This document shows, in pieces, positions 48,228 to 59,519 of a stretch of DNA of 64,000 nucleotides. The first letter of the stretch is position 1, and each line of letters opens with the position of its first letter. The notes under the pieces were generated by a model. The model did not search any database and had not been told where the DNA came from. It saw only the letters and a list, made by a program, of their open reading frames with translations. Where the stretch lies: positions 7,639,926 through 7,703,925 of the forward strand of contig CM055837.1 in the NCBI GenBank assembly GCA_029582265.1. Direction: 5' to 3'. The stretch comes from Zoroaster sp. YZ-2022 (lineage: Eukaryota > Echinodermata > Asteroidea > Forcipulatida > Zoroasteridae). The position numbers and the translations under genes are program-made.

Positions 48228-49504
48228 AGGCTAATGAAAGTGAATGAAAAGTTTCTCGTCACATTTTTTTCTAGGGTTGATGAGGTGACTATTTCATTAT
48301 TCATTATTCATTATTTTTTAGACTTTCATTATTTTTCTAAATATATTGGATAATGTTTGCCCTAATAGCCCCGAACCATATGACTTAAATAGGAGGGTAT
48401 TTTATCTTTAAAGCTATCTTAATGTACACTCAATGAACACTCAATTACAAAGCTGACCATGCACTTTTATATATATATATATTTATTTCAAACATAGTAT
48501 ACAAATGTGGTACACTCTTACAAAAAATGGTGCAACTTCGAACCTTTTTCTCTAACCCAAACCCCCTGAGCATTGTTTCTAAACAATAAAAATCCCCCAA
48601 AATCCTCAAACTTGCTTTGTTGTCCAGGGAGTTAGGGTTTCAAAACCGGAAAAGGTTCCCAAAATGTCATACGTGTGAAAATAACACATATCATGTGATG
48701 CGCTGTCAACCAATCACAAGACAGAATCTGTGTATGGGGCGTTTAACAAAAACTATGAAGCAGGAGGTGCCTCCCTTTTTCCGATTGTCAGTTTGCACGA
48801 TTGGCCATCCTCTTCCTGCCTTTGAGTTTAATGGCTGGCTTTCCTTCGCATTCAGCACATACAGGGTATTCGCACGTGTGTGTGTTTTAACACGGCCCAA
48901 TTTCACGGCAGAATTTTGCGCTAATTGGCAAAAGTGCATTGAGGAATCACGTCTGGGGATCTTCAAAGGACGCGCAATAGTTATAGTCTTTATTCACAGC
49001 GCGCGGGCATCCCGCATGGTACACATCGCGCTCGAAAAATTACGAGCGCGGTGAAACCCGCTTCGCTTCTCGTATGGTTTTTATTTGTGCGCTTGGGGCT
49101 TGACTAAAGGCTACATTGCACGTGATCACCTGATTTATACTAGTCTGGGCCAACGACTGTCGTCGCAATATTAAAATGCTGGAATATTGGATGGCTTGCA
49201 GCGAGCGCCTCCACTATACGCGCGCTATAGCTTCAATTGATTCAGAAACCGTTTGAAAAGTAAGAATTCTGTTTTTCATACGTCTAACGCTAGTGTATGT
49301 CACTAAAATGATAGATTCTTAACATTTAAAATGATATTTTGACATATGAAAAAAAATCATGAGTGTCACCATCGTTTTATTTTTTTTTTTGGCTGGTTTT
49401 TTCTCCAAATAATGAATTATTTTTTAAATAATGAATTATTGATGCGGGGCAAAAAACTGACGCGGGCGGGCGACGAGAAACTTTTCATTCACTTTCATTA
49501 GCCT
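48228..49504. mobile_element. 1.28-kb element with 33-bp perfect inverted ends
   Basis: The left end AGGCTAATGAAAGTGAATGA, continuing AAAGTTTCTCGTC (48228-48260), is perfectly mirrored at 49472-49504. The interior includes AATAATGAATTATT palindromes on the right and a 145-codon plus-strand frame (48617-49054) with no recognisable domain. No clear target duplication was found. Confidence 0.75.
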
Positions 49505-49529
49505 AAGTTTTGGCCAATACTGGGTTGAT

Positions 49530-49806
49530 GTTGTCCACTGAAGGGGTGACTTTCAAGGTGACATCAGATTTTATCCACTGAAAGGGTGACTTTCAAGGGG
49601 GACATCAGATTTATCCACTGAAGGTGACTTTCAAGGGTGACATCAGATTTTGTCCACTGAAAGGGTGATTTTCAAGGGGGACATCAGATTTTGTCATCTG
49701 AAGGGGTGACTTTCAAGGGTGACATAAAATGTCACCTGAAGGGGTGACTTTCAAGGGTGACATCAGATTTTGTCATCTGAAGGGGTGACTTTCAAGGGTG
49801 ACATCA
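49530..49806. repeat. ~41-bp minisatellite, about 7 copies
   Basis: Units of GAAGGGGTGACTTTCAAGGG plus TGACATCAGATTTTGTC(C/A)(A/T)CT repeat head to tail, directly right of the 48228-49504 element. Confidence 0.9.
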
Positions 49807-49951
49807 GAGAAGCCATTTTTCAAGGTGAGAGAATTTGTTATGACCTCAGTTGACCTTGGGCTTTTTAAATCGAGACAAAAGGGCTCAGACAAAAACGACT
49901 TTTTAGTATATTTTATCATGGGTTTAAATAATAAAACGTATGTTGCTTATA

Positions 49952-50610
49952 TATGGTCCCACAGGAATATTTCGATCTTTCTGTCAGAAATATATTTCGA
50001 TTCCTGTTTTTTTTGTTATTTTAATAATTTCGTCAAAATCTCGTATAAATATCGACAAAATATCTGTTTTCCGTGAGGAAATTTGTTGTTGTATTTTCTC
50101 GACAATTTCGATTCATTTTCGATTTTATTTCGACGACTTTCGACTGTTTAGATCATTTCGACTGGCATTTCGACAAAATTCGACTGTTTAGACTGTTTAG
50201 ATTGATTTCGATTTTTTCGAATAATTTTTGATTGTTTTAAAATTTGGACAAATGTTCCGATTTATTTCGACTGTAACGATTGTTTAGACTATTTAGAGTT
50301 CAGATTTATTTCGACTGGTTTTCGAACTTTTAGACTGTTAAGACTATTTCGATTTCATTTTCGATAGTTTCGATAAAATGTCGACAAAATTTCGATAAAT
50401 TTGATCGAAACTTTATCGAAAAATATTGGTCAGGTTTAATAATTTTCGATTAATGAATTTTTTTTTCGACAAATCTCTACAAATATCGACAAATATCGAC
50501 AGTTTCGATTTTTTTAGACTCTTATTTCGACTTTTCTCGAGAAAATTTGTAAAAAATCTAAAATCTTGACGAAACACGATCTAGAGAGTCGAAATCTCTG
50601 TGGGACCATA
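49952..50610. mobile_element. MITE-like element filled with TTTCGA units
   Basis: The left end TATGGTCCCACAGGAATATT, continuing TCGA, is mirrored by TCGAAATCTCTGTGGGACCATA at the right. The interior is dominated by TTTCGA(C/T), ATCGACAAA and TTTAGACT units on the plus strand, an unusual near-periodic composition. No coding capacity. Confidence 0.7.
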
Positions 50611-51409
50611 GCATTAGAGCTCCTCTTTAATAAATCGACAGTGAGTGTCCTTGGCTTCAAGTACAGATTTAGTTTTCTAATACAGCCCACTGAATCGATT
50701 ATGTTTTATGGCTATTTACCAGTACTGACTGGTAATTTTGGCTTAAATCGAAAAATCGTTACTTTCATTGAAGAAAGGAAAACAAGTTTAAAGTTAATAA
50801 ATTACTGAGGCCTGCTGCAAAACCATGATTCTGACAAATAGTTTATACATAATTATTTGATTTTTATGTTAAAATACAGGATTAAATCACGAATGATATA
50901 CAACCTCCTGAACATACGGTATTTACTTTGTTAGTTTTTGCAAATTTGATATAAAGCGAAATAATTAAATACATAAATGGTTTCCTTCTTTTCTGGAATA
51001 ATCCTATCGATATTAGTTCCCATTCCAAAGTTGGGCTTTCATATTATAGAAGAATCGTCACTCATTCGAATGCATACCGGTACTTTCTGCCGCGCGATCT
51101 ATATAGTCAACCTGTGAGATGCAAAACGGGCAAACGCGACAAGGTCCCTTAGACGAATGGTCCTGGCTAATAATTATGTCAATATTCCCCGTGTTCCGAT
51201 ATTTATAAACAGGGCCCAGTTTGATAGAGCTGCTTAGTAGAAAATACTGCCTAGCAAATTTATCTGATAAGCAACATTTAGCTGAGAACCTGCCAGAAGC
51301 ATACATTACATTAGCAATTTGGCGGATAATCTATATTGCTCAGCAAATTTGGATACAAGAACAATTAGATTTTACACAGGATTGTTTGTTGTTTATCTAT
51401 ATCTATGTC
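50611..51409. other. No gene seen
   Basis: AT-rich, short chance frames only. Confidence 0.5.
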
Positions 51410-51762
51410 CCATAGCCTTGGAGGCTGTTGGGGCGACATCTTGATGGCTCATAGTCGTTTCTGCATGTGATACTACTACACTTCTCCTCTCCAAGTGTTG
51501 CTTAATTAGCTACCAGAGACACTGGGGGTAAACCCCTACTCTTCCACGATAAGTGTCATTATGGGTTCTTTAACGTGAACTGATGTTTATAGGAGATGGG
51601 ACCTATGGCTTAACATCCCATCCGAAGGATGAAGCAATTATGGTTAAGTGTCTTGCTCAAGGACACAAGCGCCGCGACCGGCCAGGCCGGGATTCGAACC
51701 CACATTCTGATGCCACTGGGACTTGAATCTGATGCACTAGATCACTCGGCCACGACACTCCA
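51410..51762 (-). mobile_element. tRNA-derived SINE, copy 1 (~350 bp)
   Basis: On the minus strand the head reads GAGTGTCGTGGCCGAGTGAT with an A-box-like TGGCCGAGTGA, then the B box GGTTCGAATCCC. The body continues GTGTCCTTGAGCAAGACACT, AACCATAATTGCTTC and TTAAGCCATAGGTCCC. The internal Pol III promoter boxes and tRNA-like head make this a SINE. It is not a functional tRNA gene, since the cloverleaf does not close. Confidence 0.75.
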
Positions 51763-51817
51763 TCAAAAACTTAATTTCCTGAAACAAAACAGTTAGGATT
51801 ACGTATAGTATACTTCT

Positions 51818-52740
51818 AATAATAATAATAATACAAAATTTGTAGCGCGCACATATCCACCCTGCTGGGCGCTCAAGGCGCGGAAACAAAGAAAGAAAGA
51901 AAAAAACATGAATACAAACAATATACAATGATAGCATAGGAGAAAAAAAATTATATACCGAGATACATGTATCTTCAACGCAATTACAAATATAGGCCTA
52001 CATCATCTTTGAAGAATTGTGACATAAGATACATTTTAAGCATCGACTTAAATCTAATTATACTATGACAAGATTTGAGTTTAGTTGGAAGATGATTCCA
52101 GAGTCTCGGAGCCGCGACAGAAAAAGACCTATCACCCCAGTTCCGTTTTGAAGTTGGTTCCTTTAGGAGTGACATGTTGCTGGAGCGCAAGTTGCGTGAT
52201 GGAGTGTAGACTTTAATCAGTTCAGAAATATAAATTGGAGCAATACTATTAAAAGATGTGTGAACAATTAGCATAAGTTTAAAAACAATTCTCTGTGAAA
52301 CAGGAAGCCAGTGCAGTTCTTTCAAGATTGGCGTGATATGGCATGACTTTCTGGACAAAGTTACAACACGAGCTGCTGTGTTTTGTATGTGCTGAAGACG
52401 AGATATTTGATTCTGCGGGAGACCATAAAGGAGAGCATTCCCGTTATCGAGCTGTGATGTGACAAACGCATGTATAATTTGTTCAGCAGCACTTTTATTC
52501 AAGTATTTCCTTATTCGGCTAATATTTCTAATATGGAATGATGATATACGAACAATGTTGGAGATATGAGGTTTTAATTAAAGTCATTGTTGAGTCAAAT
52601 ATAACACCCAAATTACGTGCTTGTGATGAGGGGGTTATCTGCGAGTCACCAATTGTAATAAATGGAAGAGAAACTTTAGATAATTGCTGACGTGATCTGA
52701 GTTTAAATATTTCAAGCCCCGTTATTAATCATGTCGGGCA
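51818..52740 (-). pseudogene. L2/CR1-like LINE, 3' part of ORF2 with (ATT)n tail
   Basis: The minus-strand frame at 52502-51984 (172 codons to a stop) reads LDNGNALLYGLPQNQISRLQ, AARVVTLSRKSCHITPIL, ELHWLPVSQRIVFKLML, APIYISELI, YTPSRNLRSS and DRSFSVAAPRLWNHLP. This is the conserved C-terminal region of L2/CR1/Jockey-group ORF2. Upstream, after a frameshift near 52560, ITPSSQARNLGVIFDS continues the same protein to about 52740. Downstream the 3' UTR ends TGCGCGCTACAAATTTTG, then TATTATTATTATTA at 51818. The element is 5' truncated and frameshifted, so inactive. Confidence 0.85.
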
Positions 52741-52849
52741 TTTTAAAGCGCTTTTAAACAAGGTATCAAAGCGCTGTACATTAATACCCCTGCTCATCAG
52801 CGCGCATAAATCATTCCAGAAACATCTCAGCTCCTGGTGAGTATACAGC

Positions 52850-53484
52850 TCAATTGCTGCCATTTCGGCGCATATGGGCTAATCAAGCACAACAACCAAC
52901 TCTGCCCTCACAGATACCCATTTACTCCTGGGTGGAGAGAAGCATTTATGGTAAGTGTCTTCTCAAGGACACAAGTACCACGGTCGCGGTTGGGATTCGA
53001 ACCCACATTCTGGACGACTCCAGCCATCAGAACACAAATCCGATGCACTAAACCGCTCGACCATGCGGCACTCCACGAAACTTCGAAACTTCAGGAATTC
53101 CTAAGATAAATTATCTCAGGATCTCAACAAGTCAGATGGCACTTCCAGGGCTCCATATCGGATGGCACTTCCAGAGCTTATGGGCTAATCAAGCACAACA
53201 ACCAACTCTGCCCTCACAGATACCATTTACTCCTGGGTGGAGAGAAACATTTATGGTAAAGTGTCTTGCTCAAGGACACAAGTACCACGGTCGCGGTTGG
53301 GATTCGAACCCACATTCCGACGACTCAGCCATCAGAACACAAATCCGATGCACTAAACTGCTCGACCATGGCACTCCACGAAACTTCGAAACTTCAGGAA
53401 TTCCTAAGATAAATTATCTCAGGATCTCAACAAGTCAGATGGCACTTCCAGGGCTCCATATCGGATGGCACTTCCAGAGCTCCG
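52850..53484 (-). mobile_element. tRNA-derived SINE, copies 2 and 3, in a 306-bp tandem duplication
   Basis: The unit from TGGGCTAATCAAGCACAACA (52875) recurs at 53181. Each unit holds a minus-strand SINE head (copy 2 ends near 53074, copy 3 near 53377) with TGGTCGAGCGGTTTAGTGCA-type A box and GGGTTCGAATCCCAACC B box. Each is followed by GTGTCCTTGAGCAAGACACT in the body (shortened in copy 2) and unique flank (CTCAGGATCTCAACAAGTCA). The flank being duplicated too shows a segmental duplication after SINE insertion. Confidence 0.8.
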
Positions 53485-53984
53485 TATAAATTATCAAAGT
53501 AAAGTGCCCTCTTTAACAGTAACGACAACAATAAATTACACAAACGATTGAGCTTGAGTGTGGATAGTTGAAAGGTTAAATGTTATCCATAATTGAAATT
53601 TCTTGCTCTACCCCATAATTCCCACGCTTCTGTTAAACACTTTTGTATACACACATGGCAAGACTAATTCAACGCTAATGCACGAATATAAGGTAATAGT
53701 TATCCAAATAAAGCGCCCTCTATAAACAGTAACGACGACAATAAGTTATATATCCATTGAGCTTAAGTACTATAACCCTTTCAACCCCATTGTGCCATAT
53801 TGGCTCAATATTGTATATCTCTTGGGTACCGTGGCGTTCTTTTGGCACGCGAAAACAATTCTCATTTGTTCCCGGTGAGCACCTGTTGCACGTCGGTAAC
53901 ACCTGTTTTAGGAAAATGTCAATAGCGCCCTCAATTGACAAGTGTTTTCTGATTGGCTGAAAAAGGACGCCCGCGAGCTTTTGC

Positions 53985-54735
53985 ATGCCATTAATAGCTA
54001 TGGACGCCGATCGAAGTGCACAAATTTTGGAAGAAATCTTCGCAGATAGTGGGTCAGACATGTCTTCTGACGAGGATTCTGCACCGGAGTCGGATGATAG
54101 TGAAGAGGAATGCGCCCCAACATCATCATCATCGGAAAAGCCAAACTACCGGTCTGGTTGGTGTGAAACTAACGCATACACGAAGAAACCTATGCAATTC
54201 AGTGTAAACAGGGGAACTACTGAAGATTTGAGTAACTGTACACCTTTCCAAATTTTTCAACTGTACTTCTGTCAAGCGACCTGGGAGCTGATGGTGACTG
54301 AGACAAATCGATATGCTGAGCAAACTTTGCAAACCCAACCAATCGTCAGTCAGCTTGGACTCCAACAAATATTCCGAAATGATGGCATTCGTGGCATTAT
54401 TACTTTGCATGGAGCATCAACAAAGGCCTCGATACAGCATGCACTGGTCCGTGTCAGATGTCCTTCGAAGTCCGGTATATCCGTCATCTATGTCCCGCAA
54501 CAGATTCACTGCAATCCTAGATTTTTCACTAGCCAACAACAGAGCTCAAGCCGACAGCCCTTCCGACAAACTGGCAAAACTTCGCCCTTTACTCGACATT
54601 GTACTGCCAACCTTTCTCAAAATATACAGCCTGGACGAAACCTCTCACCAGACGAGGTATGGTGAAGTTTAAGGACGACTGAGCTTTAAGCAGTACTTAC
54701 CGCGAAAGGCCAACAAGTAGGGACTGAAATGCTTC
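53985..54735 (+). pseudogene. piggyBac transposase, 5' part, frameshifted
   Basis: From ATG 53985 (or 54000) the frame gives an acidic N-terminus (DSGSDMSSDEDSAPESDDSE), then TPFQIFQLYF and VTETNRYAEQ. After a frameshift near 54330-54395 it continues MMAFVALLLCMEHQQRP, YSMHWSVSDVLRSPVY and MSRNRFTAILDF, RPLLDIVLPTFLKIYS. After a second shift near 54650 come MVKFKG, SFKQYLPRKANK and GLKCF. This is the canonical block order of DDE_Tnp_1_7 (ETNrYa, MSRNRF, kIRPLld, fKGR.sfkQYlP.Kp.k.G.K). It breaks off where the LINE tail begins. Inactive. Confidence 0.82.
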
Positions 54736-54736
54736 T

Positions 54737-56182
54737 CTTTCATTCATTCATTCATTTATTTCCACATCAATGCAAACAATAAGTAGCAGAAGTACATTCT
54801 TGAAATAAGTTAACATACGTGTAAAAGTAGATAAGACTAAACAAAGATGTGGAGGGGGTTTGCAAGAAGCAAAGCTTGTCGGGTGCAAACCCCCTCATAT
54901 ATATTATTTGTGCTATAAGTTAAATCTAGACTTAAAGCATAAATAATAAAAACAAACATTTTTGGTTACAGAAATGAGTACAAATATCAATGAACGAAAG
55001 ACAATGAACAAAGAAACCTAAGCAAGCAAACAAACATCCCCAAAAACAAACAAACAAACAAACAAACACCCCAACAAACGCAAATAATGCAAAGCGGTGA
55101 AACTAGTATATTAAGTTCATGCACTAATAAAGAGTGATAAATAACGAATTAATTTCAGTTTAAAGTGGGGTAACGAAGAATTGATAGAACAATGATAATT
55201 ATGAATGTGTTGGGAACTACTTGTATTTATTTAAAAGAATTTCCTTAAGTTTGTTCTTAAGGACTTGATATTAAGTTTCCGAAGAGAATTGTCGAAAGAG
55301 TTCAGTTTGGTCCCGTATACTTAGTAGTTCTTTGGGCAAGTGATGAGCGAGTTAAGGGAATGTGGAAAAGGAGGCCTGGCGTGTAGAATATGAATGTACC
55401 AGTTTATTACTTGTAAACATTGAGGTAAGACATTTTGGTAATTCATTGTACTAACTGAAACATAAACTACCAAGTTGCAGATTGTATAGATCATTAATTT
55501 TAAGGTTTATGTTTAACAAAGAAAAGGATTTGTGTGAGCAAAATAATGAGAATTGTTAACAATGCGCAGGGCTCGTTTTTGCAAAATAAGCAGTCTGTTG
55601 ATTGTTGTAGCGGCAACACTACCCATGCTAATATACCATAGTTAATATAGGATAAAATTAAGGTGTTATACAGAGAAAATAAAATATGTGGAAAAAAATG
55701 CCTTAAGTTTATTAATAATACCATATTACGGGGAAATTATTTTATATAAGTAATCAATATGGTATTTCCAGGATAATTTATTATCAATATATAAGCCTAG
55801 GAATTTTGCACTATTTGTTAAGTTGATCACCGTATTATCAATACAAATATCTATAGGAAGTACAGTGTGCTTATTACTAAATAGCATTACAGGTAGTCTT
55901 TTTGAGATTTAAGGATAATTTGTTAGATTTTATCCAGTCGGAAACAGAACGAAGTTCTGAATTTATGGTATTAACAAGAGTAACAATATTTTTATGGCTA
56001 TAGAATAAATTAGAATCGTCGGCAAATAGAACGTAAGATAGAAGTTTGGACGAACTAGTGATATCATTTATGTAAATTAGAAAAAGTAGGGTCCTAGAAT
56101 TGATCCTGGGGTGCATGATAATGTGCGACAGGTGGATATGGTAGAATCGATTGAAACACACTGCTTCCTGTTAGACAGATAA
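54737..56182 (-). mobile_element. 5'-truncated LINE with (AATG)n tail, inserted in piggyBac
   Basis: On the minus strand the 3' end is GGAAATAAATGAATGAATGA (54772-54739). The coding part near 56165-55877 reads LLFLIYINDITSSSKLLSYV, then LFADDSNLFYSHK and SDWIKSNKLSLNLKKT. It continues at about 55690 with LYNTLILSYINYGILAW. FADD is the RT catalytic motif. The 3' UTR has a strong hairpin, GAGGGGGTTTGCA against TGCAAACCCCCTC (54852-54896). The frame is broken around PQGSILGP. The CTTT flanking both sides may be a short target duplication. Confidence 0.8.
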
Positions 56183-56560
56183 CTTTAAATGAGTCCGAAT
56201 CCGGGTATGTGCTTGGAAGATGTTCACTGGGGTCTCCACCAAGCACAGCAACAGTTCAACCCTCCACTGTGCATGCTGCAACCATGGCACACACCATCCA
56301 TACCTACAAACCACCACCTTTCAATTTGGATTTTAGGGTAAAGGTCATCGAAGGACTTTATACACCTGGGTACAACTCCGTACAGCATGCAAGCCAACTT
56401 CCATGTGGTTCCAGGCCTTTTCATGTCAACACTATCCTGGAAAAAATGTCTCCAGCAAAAACGTGACAGTGTTGTTTGCAGTACTAGAACAAAAGAACAC
56501 AAACGCGTATGATCTGTAAACAGTGTAATAAGCCAATGTGTTGTTGCCTGTTTTGAGAAT
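56183..56560 (+). pseudogene. piggyBac transposase, 3' part, degraded
   Basis: Right of the LINE, LNESESGYV continues GLKCF-S from 54735 (the family has GlK.....SkTGYv), and a shifted frame gives AWKMFTG (the family's f.vYTG). At the end, near 56505-56545, RMICKQCNKPMCCC resembles the Cys-rich C-terminus (C..C.kplC). The frames in between are broken, so the assignment is by context and short motifs. Confidence 0.5.
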
Positions 56561-57076
56561 TTTCATATCCAATGATCTGTCTGTGCCCAACTACTTTTGG
56601 TTGTATACATGTGATTATTTAATTCCACTCCTCCACCCTCCGCTTCAATGTTGATGTGATGCACGCACGCACCCCAGATTTTCCAACATTGAACGGGGAG
56701 GGGCTGGAAGGGTTCAAGAATGGGTTCAAGTCCCCGTTCAGTCTTTTTTTGCTCCAACAAATAGATTTAAAAATTGTACAATCAGTTTTCCTTTCTGTAT
56801 AAGTCACATAATACTTAATAAACCCCAATAACAGTGTTTTGCCATTTAATGTAGGTCAACATAATTGCTCTTTTATTATAAAGTTGATTTCATGGCTCTG
56901 AGAGTAATTCATTATGACACCTATGTTAACAATAAGAAATTGCCTTGCATTGCATCAACATGTGAGGCGCTATACAATGAAACTTGCCAAAAGTCCTGTG
57001 GTAACCAAGTAGACATAAAAAGAAATGAGTGTGGTACCCAAGGCATAATTGAAAATTGGTCTTGGTACTGAAAGGG

Positions 57077-57663
57077 ATAATACTACAGTCAAACTAAACG
57101 CAAGAGAAACACGAACCGATAGTGGATTAAGATGGGTGAGGGATTGAGCTAATAGCCATGCATGTTACATTTCACCATAAGTATTTTGTGCGACAGTTTT
57201 TTAATTTTATGATAGTCTAATGGTTAACACGCAACAGGCTTATAATAAATGGGTTATATATAATATAAAACAAATTATAGTAATTCAGAAGAAAAACCTT
57301 TCTGTATCATAGTCATTGAGTTGCATGGTCCTCTAATGGTAACACGATCGTGTTTCATTGTGAAAGATGCTGAGTCGACAGGCTTTGTCATAATATTTAA
57401 ATATTATATATTTTGTATTAGTTGTTTTATTACAAATTTAGTTGAAAGCAGAGCCTTCTGAACTGTTTCATAGTAATTCACGAGTGAGAATAGTCCAAAA
57501 TTAATTCAAATGGGTGAGTGTACAATGGCAATTGGGGAAACTGCTGAAAAATATCGAGCCGATTGTATAATTTGGCCTACAAAACCAGCAAATTTGGCTA
57601 CCTAACATGATATATTGTACAGCGCAATAGCAAACCACACTTTGTGGCTACAGTTGCTTAAAC
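57077..57663. other. No gene seen
   Basis: AT-rich, no credible exon. Confidence 0.5.
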
Positions 57664-57832
57664 AGGTTGGATTTAGTTACTCAGTTCGTAATTGGGCACT
57701 TACATATAGGTTGGATTTAGTTACTCAGTTCGTAATTGGGCACTTACATATAGGTTGGATTTAGTTACTCAGTTCGTAATTGGGCACTTACATATAGGTT
57801 GGATTTAGTTACTCAGTTCGTAATTGGGCATT
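57664..57832. repeat. 44-bp tandem repeat, 3.8 copies
   Basis: AGGTTGGATTTAGTTACTCA, continuing GTTCGTAATTGGGCACTTACATAT, starts at 57664, 57708, 57752 and 57796. The first three units are identical, so the expansion is very recent or a collapse/expansion artefact. Confidence 0.95.
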
Positions 57833-58658
57833 TACCATGTGTAAAAATAACGGCAAATATAAACATTTCCCGCCCATAGCCTACCACTCAGTTTGACAAA
57901 TACTTCAGTCGTGGGTTACGTGATCGAAATTCCAATAAAAAGGCTAATGAGGATTACTCGGGTATATAAGCCCAATTGCTCTCTTGGCTAGCCGATGATG
58001 ACGACAGTGGTTGGGTATGACAATCCTTATTGGTGGATGTTATCACATGATGTGGTATCGCTGCATGGCCAATAAGCTAGACCGTGTAAGGAGTTTGTGT
58101 GGATGAATTTCTCTTTGGTAGATGAACATCTGACAACAAGTAGCCAACTACTTACTTCTGTAGAAAAAAAACATCGAGATCAGGAAGGCCAAATTGAACC
58201 CAGCTAAGACTGATTCTGTATCGTAGACGGACCTGTTACGACTGTTATACCATGTTCACCGTTCACAATATCATCGATGTATTGCCTCTCTTGATTCTTT
58301 TGCATCTTGGTCGTGATATTAGGTAGGATTGATATTCCGTAAAATATATGTAAATACATCCATACTTTTATAATAAATTCAGAGATACTTTCTAAAAAAT
58401 AACCCTGTGAAAATTTTCACCTTACTTTATTTTATTGTTAACGATAAAATAGTGAAAAATGCATACAGATAGTTCGTAATCATTCTCATCTAGGAACATT
58501 ATGTCTCACGGAATACAAATAAATAATTGCGAAATAAATTTGAATTAATTGTCCCCCAAACTCTGTCTCCACGAAATTTTGCACTGTAAAGAAATATTGG
58601 AGCAAAACACGGTTTGCTATGTTGTCACACATGGTCAACATATCAAAGACTTTTTTTT
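57833..58658. other. No gene seen up to the second gap
   Basis: Apart from the possible TATA box at about 57965, nothing coding was recognised. A gene could continue into the gap. Confidence 0.45.
57958..57972 (+). promoter_or_regulatory. Possible TATA box
   Basis: CTCGGGTATATAAGCCC is a strong core-promoter match in a locally GC-richer setting, but no downstream exon was recognised before the gap at 58659. Confidence 0.3.
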
Positions 58659-59158
58659 NNNNNNNNNNNNNNNNNNNNNNNNNNNNNNNNNNNNNNNNNN
58701 NNNNNNNNNNNNNNNNNNNNNNNNNNNNNNNNNNNNNNNNNNNNNNNNNNNNNNNNNNNNNNNNNNNNNNNNNNNNNNNNNNNNNNNNNNNNNNNNNNNN
58801 NNNNNNNNNNNNNNNNNNNNNNNNNNNNNNNNNNNNNNNNNNNNNNNNNNNNNNNNNNNNNNNNNNNNNNNNNNNNNNNNNNNNNNNNNNNNNNNNNNNN
58901 NNNNNNNNNNNNNNNNNNNNNNNNNNNNNNNNNNNNNNNNNNNNNNNNNNNNNNNNNNNNNNNNNNNNNNNNNNNNNNNNNNNNNNNNNNNNNNNNNNNN
59001 NNNNNNNNNNNNNNNNNNNNNNNNNNNNNNNNNNNNNNNNNNNNNNNNNNNNNNNNNNNNNNNNNNNNNNNNNNNNNNNNNNNNNNNNNNNNNNNNNNNN
59101 NNNNNNNNNNNNNNNNNNNNNNNNNNNNNNNNNNNNNNNNNNNNNNNNNNNNNNNNNN
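58659..59158. other. Scaffold gap (500 N)
   Basis: Exactly 500 undetermined bases. Confidence 1.
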
Positions 59159-59519
59159 AAATATCCAGGAAACATTCTGAAATAGAGAGTGCTTATTTCA
59201 CCACCTTGAACTGCATGGATTCTATTTTTTTTGAATACGCGGCTGGGTAGTTTGTGAATCCGCGGTTGGAATTTCTGGCCCAATACGCGGCTAGCTTCAG
59301 TCTGGTAATGAATAGACACTGAATAAGAATAGTGGTCTAGTACCAAGACACTTAATAATCAGCCTGATTCTAAAAATACTAAAACATGTACCATAGCATG
59401 AACATAGGTGATCAGCCTGTTGACCTTCAAGCATGCCCGAAAGCAAATTTCTACAAACACTAAAACTAAATTAATTGGAGAATTTTAATCTCCAATGATT
59501 GGCCTTGTGTGGGCAATTT

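Larger units (their letters stand above)
53776..57076 (+). mobile_element. piggyBac-type element, interrupted by a LINE
   Basis: The left end CCCTTTCAACCCCATTGTGC has GGGTACCGTGG further in. The right end has TGTGGTACCCAAGG and finishes TTGGTACTGAAAGGG at 57076. ATAA flanks both ends, a variant of the TTAA site of this superfamily. The transposase remnant lies between and continues on the far side of a LINE (54737-56182). Without the LINE the element is about 1.85 kb. Confidence 0.7.

Noticed and set aside
48617..49054. 145-codon frame inside the 33-bp-TIR element
   Set aside because: No recognised motif; the antisense frame is also partly open. Kept only as a note under that element.
52977..53074. 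Possible tRNA gene (A and B box)
   Set aside because: The acceptor stem does not pair and the same sequence recurs with a SINE body, so it is a SINE head.
58486..59346. Long frames spanning the second gap
   Set aside because: They consist mainly of undetermined bases.
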